Source: Pseudomonas sp. v388
Lineage (GTDB): Bacteria > Pseudomonadota > Gammaproteobacteria > Pseudomonadales > Pseudomonadaceae
Direction of reading: 5' to 3'
Length of the DNA stretch: 64,000 bases
Assembly: GCF_003935425.1 (NCBI RefSeq)
Contig: NZ_RHQN01000009.1
Coordinates: forward strand, 1 to 64,000
Positions 62,417 to 64,000 of the stretch are shown in pieces. Positions within the stretch are counted from its first letter, which is position 1. Every line of letters starts with the position of its first letter. Position numbers and translations under genes: made by a program. Under the pieces are notes generated by a model, which ran no database searches, had not been told where the DNA came from, and saw only the letters and a list, made by a program, of their open reading frames with translations.

Positions 62417-64000
62417 ATGAAAACCAATCGCCATCCCGCAAACGGCAAGAAGCCGGTCACGATCTTCGGCCCTGATTTCCCTTTTCCCTTCGACGACTGG
62501 ATCGAACATCCGGCCGGACTTGGCAGCATCCCGAAAGAAAATCTTGGCAGTGAAGTGGCGATTATCGGCGCCGGTATCGCCGGGCTGGTGGCCGCCTACG
62601 AGCTGATGAAGCTGGGCCTCAAACCCGTAGTGTATGAAGCCTCGAAAATGGGTGGCCGCTTGCGCTCCCAGGAATTCGAAGGCGCCAAGGGCATCATCGC
62701 GGAGCTGGGCGGAATGCGCTTTCCGGTGTCTTCCACCGCGTTCTTTCATTACGTCGACAAGCTGGGCCTGGAGTCCAGGCCCTTCCCCAATCCGCTGACG
62801 GCGGCGTCCGGCAGCACCGTGATCGATCTGGAAGGCTCGACCCACTACGCGCAAATGCTCTCGGACCTGCCGGAACTGTTTCAAGAAGTCGCCGATGCCT
62901 GGGCCGACGCGCTGGAGGCCGGCGCGCAGTTTTCCGATATTCAGCAAGCCATCCGCGACCGCGACGTCCCTCGCCTCAAAGCGCTATGGAACACGCTGGT
63001 GCCGCTGTGGGATGACCGCACATTTTACGACTTCGTCGCCACTTCCAAGGCGTTCGCCAAACTGTCGTTTACCCACCGTGAAGTATTCGGCCAGGTCGGG
63101 TTTGGTACGGGCGGCTGGGATTCTGATTTCCCCAACTCGATGCTGGAAATCTTTCGCGTGGTGATGACCAACTGCGACGAGCACCAACACTTGATCGTCG
63201 GTGGCGTACAGCAGGTGCCGGTGGGTTTGTGGAGTCATGTGCCGGAACGCTGTGTTCACTGGCCCGAGGGCACCAGCCTGTCGACGCTGCACCGTGGCGC
63301 GCCGCGGCCCGGCGTGAAACGTATCGCGCGCGCGGCGGACGGCACGCTGGCGGTGACCGACAATTGGGGCGACACCCGGCATTACGGCGCCGTGCTCACC
63401 ACCTGTCAAAGCTGGCTGCTGACCACGCAGATCGAATGCGAAGAGTCGCTGTTTTCGCAGAAGATGTGGATGGCCCTGGACCGCACCCGCTACATGCAGT
63501 CATCCAAGACCTTCGTGATGGTCGACCGGCCGTTCTGGAAGGACAAAGACCCGGAAACCGGCCGCGACCTGATGAGCATGACCCTGACTGATCGCCTGAC
63601 CCGCAGCACCTACCTGTTCGACAATGGCGACGACAAGCCGGGCGTGATCTGCCTGTCCTATTCGTGGATGAGCGACGCGCTCAAGATGCTGCCGCAGCCC
63701 ATCGACAAACGGGTCAGGCTGGCGTTGGATGCGCTCAAAAAGATCTACCCTAAAGTCGACATCGCGGCGCGAATCATTGGTGATCCGATCACGGTGTCGT
63801 GGGAAGCCGACCCGCATTTCCTCGGCGCGTTCAAAGGCGCATTGCCCGGCCATTACCGTTATAACCAGCGGATGTACGCGCACTTCATGCAGCAGGACAT
63901 GCCTGCCGAACAGCGCGGCATGTTCATCGCCGGCGATGATGTGTCCTGGACGCCGGCGTGGGTCGAAGGCGCGGTACAGACGTCGTTGAACGCAGTCTGG
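62417..64000 (+). CDS. davB: Lysine 2-monooxygenase DavB, 3' end beyond the window
   Basis: FAD amine-oxidase-fold enzyme that turns L-lysine into 5-aminovaleramide, the first step of the aminovalerate route. 528 codons are visible without a stop; the family length is about 560. FAD motif GAGIAGL (residues 51-57), GGRL, and the substrate-side AELGGMRFP are present. It matches P. putida DavB along the whole length as far as I can recall that sequence. It could be confused with tryptophan 2-monooxygenase, but the N-terminus (FGPDFPFPFDDWIEHPAGLG) is DavB-like. davA would be expected just outside. Confidence 0.9.
   Translation, partial: MKTNRHPANGKKPVTIFGPDFPFPFDDWIEHPAGLGSIPKENLGSEVAIIGAGIAGLVAAYELMKLGLKPVVYEASKMGGRLRSQEFEGAKGIIAELGGMRFPVSSTAFFHYVDKLGLESRPFPNPLTAASGSTVIDLEGSTHYAQMLSDLPELFQEVADAWADALEAGAQFSDIQQAIRDRDVPRLKALWNTLVPLWDDRTFYDFVATSKAFAKLSFTHREVFGQVGFGTGGWDSDFPNSMLEIFRVVMTNCDEHQHLIVGGVQQVPVGLWSHVPERCVHWPEGTSLSTLHRGAPRPGVKRIARAADGTLAVTDNWGDTRHYGAVLTTCQSWLLTTQIECEESLFSQKMWMALDRTRYMQSSKTFVMVDRPFWKDKDPETGRDLMSMTLTDRLTRSTYLFDNGDDKPGVICLSYSWMSDALKMLPQPIDKRVRLALDALKKIYPKVDIAARIIGDPITVSWEADPHFLGAFKGALPGHYRYNQRMYAHFMQQDMPAEQRGMFIAGDDVSWTPAWVEGAVQTSLNAVW

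Overview
This 64 kb window is chromosomal DNA from a Pseudomonas sensu stricto (fluorescens/putida/syringae side of the genus; species not determined). The evidence is gene content and order: split trp genes (trpE apart from trpGDC), vfr, a GDSL autotransporter esterase, agtSR-agtABCD next to rpe-gph-trpE, amgK-murU beside lptD, rpsU-dnaG-rpoD, and davB near rpoD. Coding is dense, G+C-rich and mostly housekeeping, with REP-type palindromes between many genes.

Layout. 0-10 kb: tyrS (-), an M23 endopeptidase and anmK (+), erpA and argC (-), hemJ-like, a DUF805 protein, an SDR, a HIT protein and coq7 (+), an OsmC-like protein (-), vfr (+). 10.5-19.6 kb, mostly minus: a lipoate-ligase-like gene, trpC-trpD-trpG with a leader peptide, an estP-type esterase (+), then trpE with its own leader peptide lying in frame at the end of gph, and rpe. 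19.7-27 kb, minus: an ABC importer (agtDCBA) and a two-component system (agtRS) matching the P. aeruginosa GABA/5-aminovalerate locus. 27-30.6 kb: a DUF3530 protein, a TerB/J-domain membrane protein, murU, amgK. 30.66-33.50 kb: a group II intron inserted in the short divergent region between amgK and lptD; its maturase ORF carries an in-frame TAA. 33.6-41.2 kb, plus: lptD-surA-pdxA-rsmA-apaG-apaH-glpE. 41.5-47.6 kb: prkA-yeaH-spoVR, then cca behind a hairpin that contains the cca ribosome binding site. 47.8-55 kb: folK/folB (-), plsY (+), tsaD (-), rpsU-dnaG-rpoD (+). 55.6-64 kb: a GGDEF/EAL protein that appears N-terminally truncated, tRNA-Ile2(CAU), a Fic protein with a palindromic site upstream, a NERD/zinc-finger protein, a FUSC-type membrane protein, an Lrp/AsnC regulator and davB, cut by the window end.

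How the genes work together. AnmK, AmgK and MurU belong to the Pseudomonas peptidoglycan-recycling route, and the M23 protein is a candidate hydrolase in the same area. DavB starts lysine breakdown towards 5-aminovalerate, a compound the Agt transporter is known to import in P. aeruginosa. trpE and trpGDC each have a 14-residue leader peptide of the form M[KR]VIKA[LH]ARWRWRA preceded by similar promoters, so the two separated operons look co-regulated by Trp-codon attenuation from duplicated leaders.

Most notable: the paired trp leaders (one embedded in gph), the group II intron separating lptD and amgK from their native upstream DNA, and the hairpin over the cca ribosome binding site. No CRISPR array, prophage or restriction system is visible.
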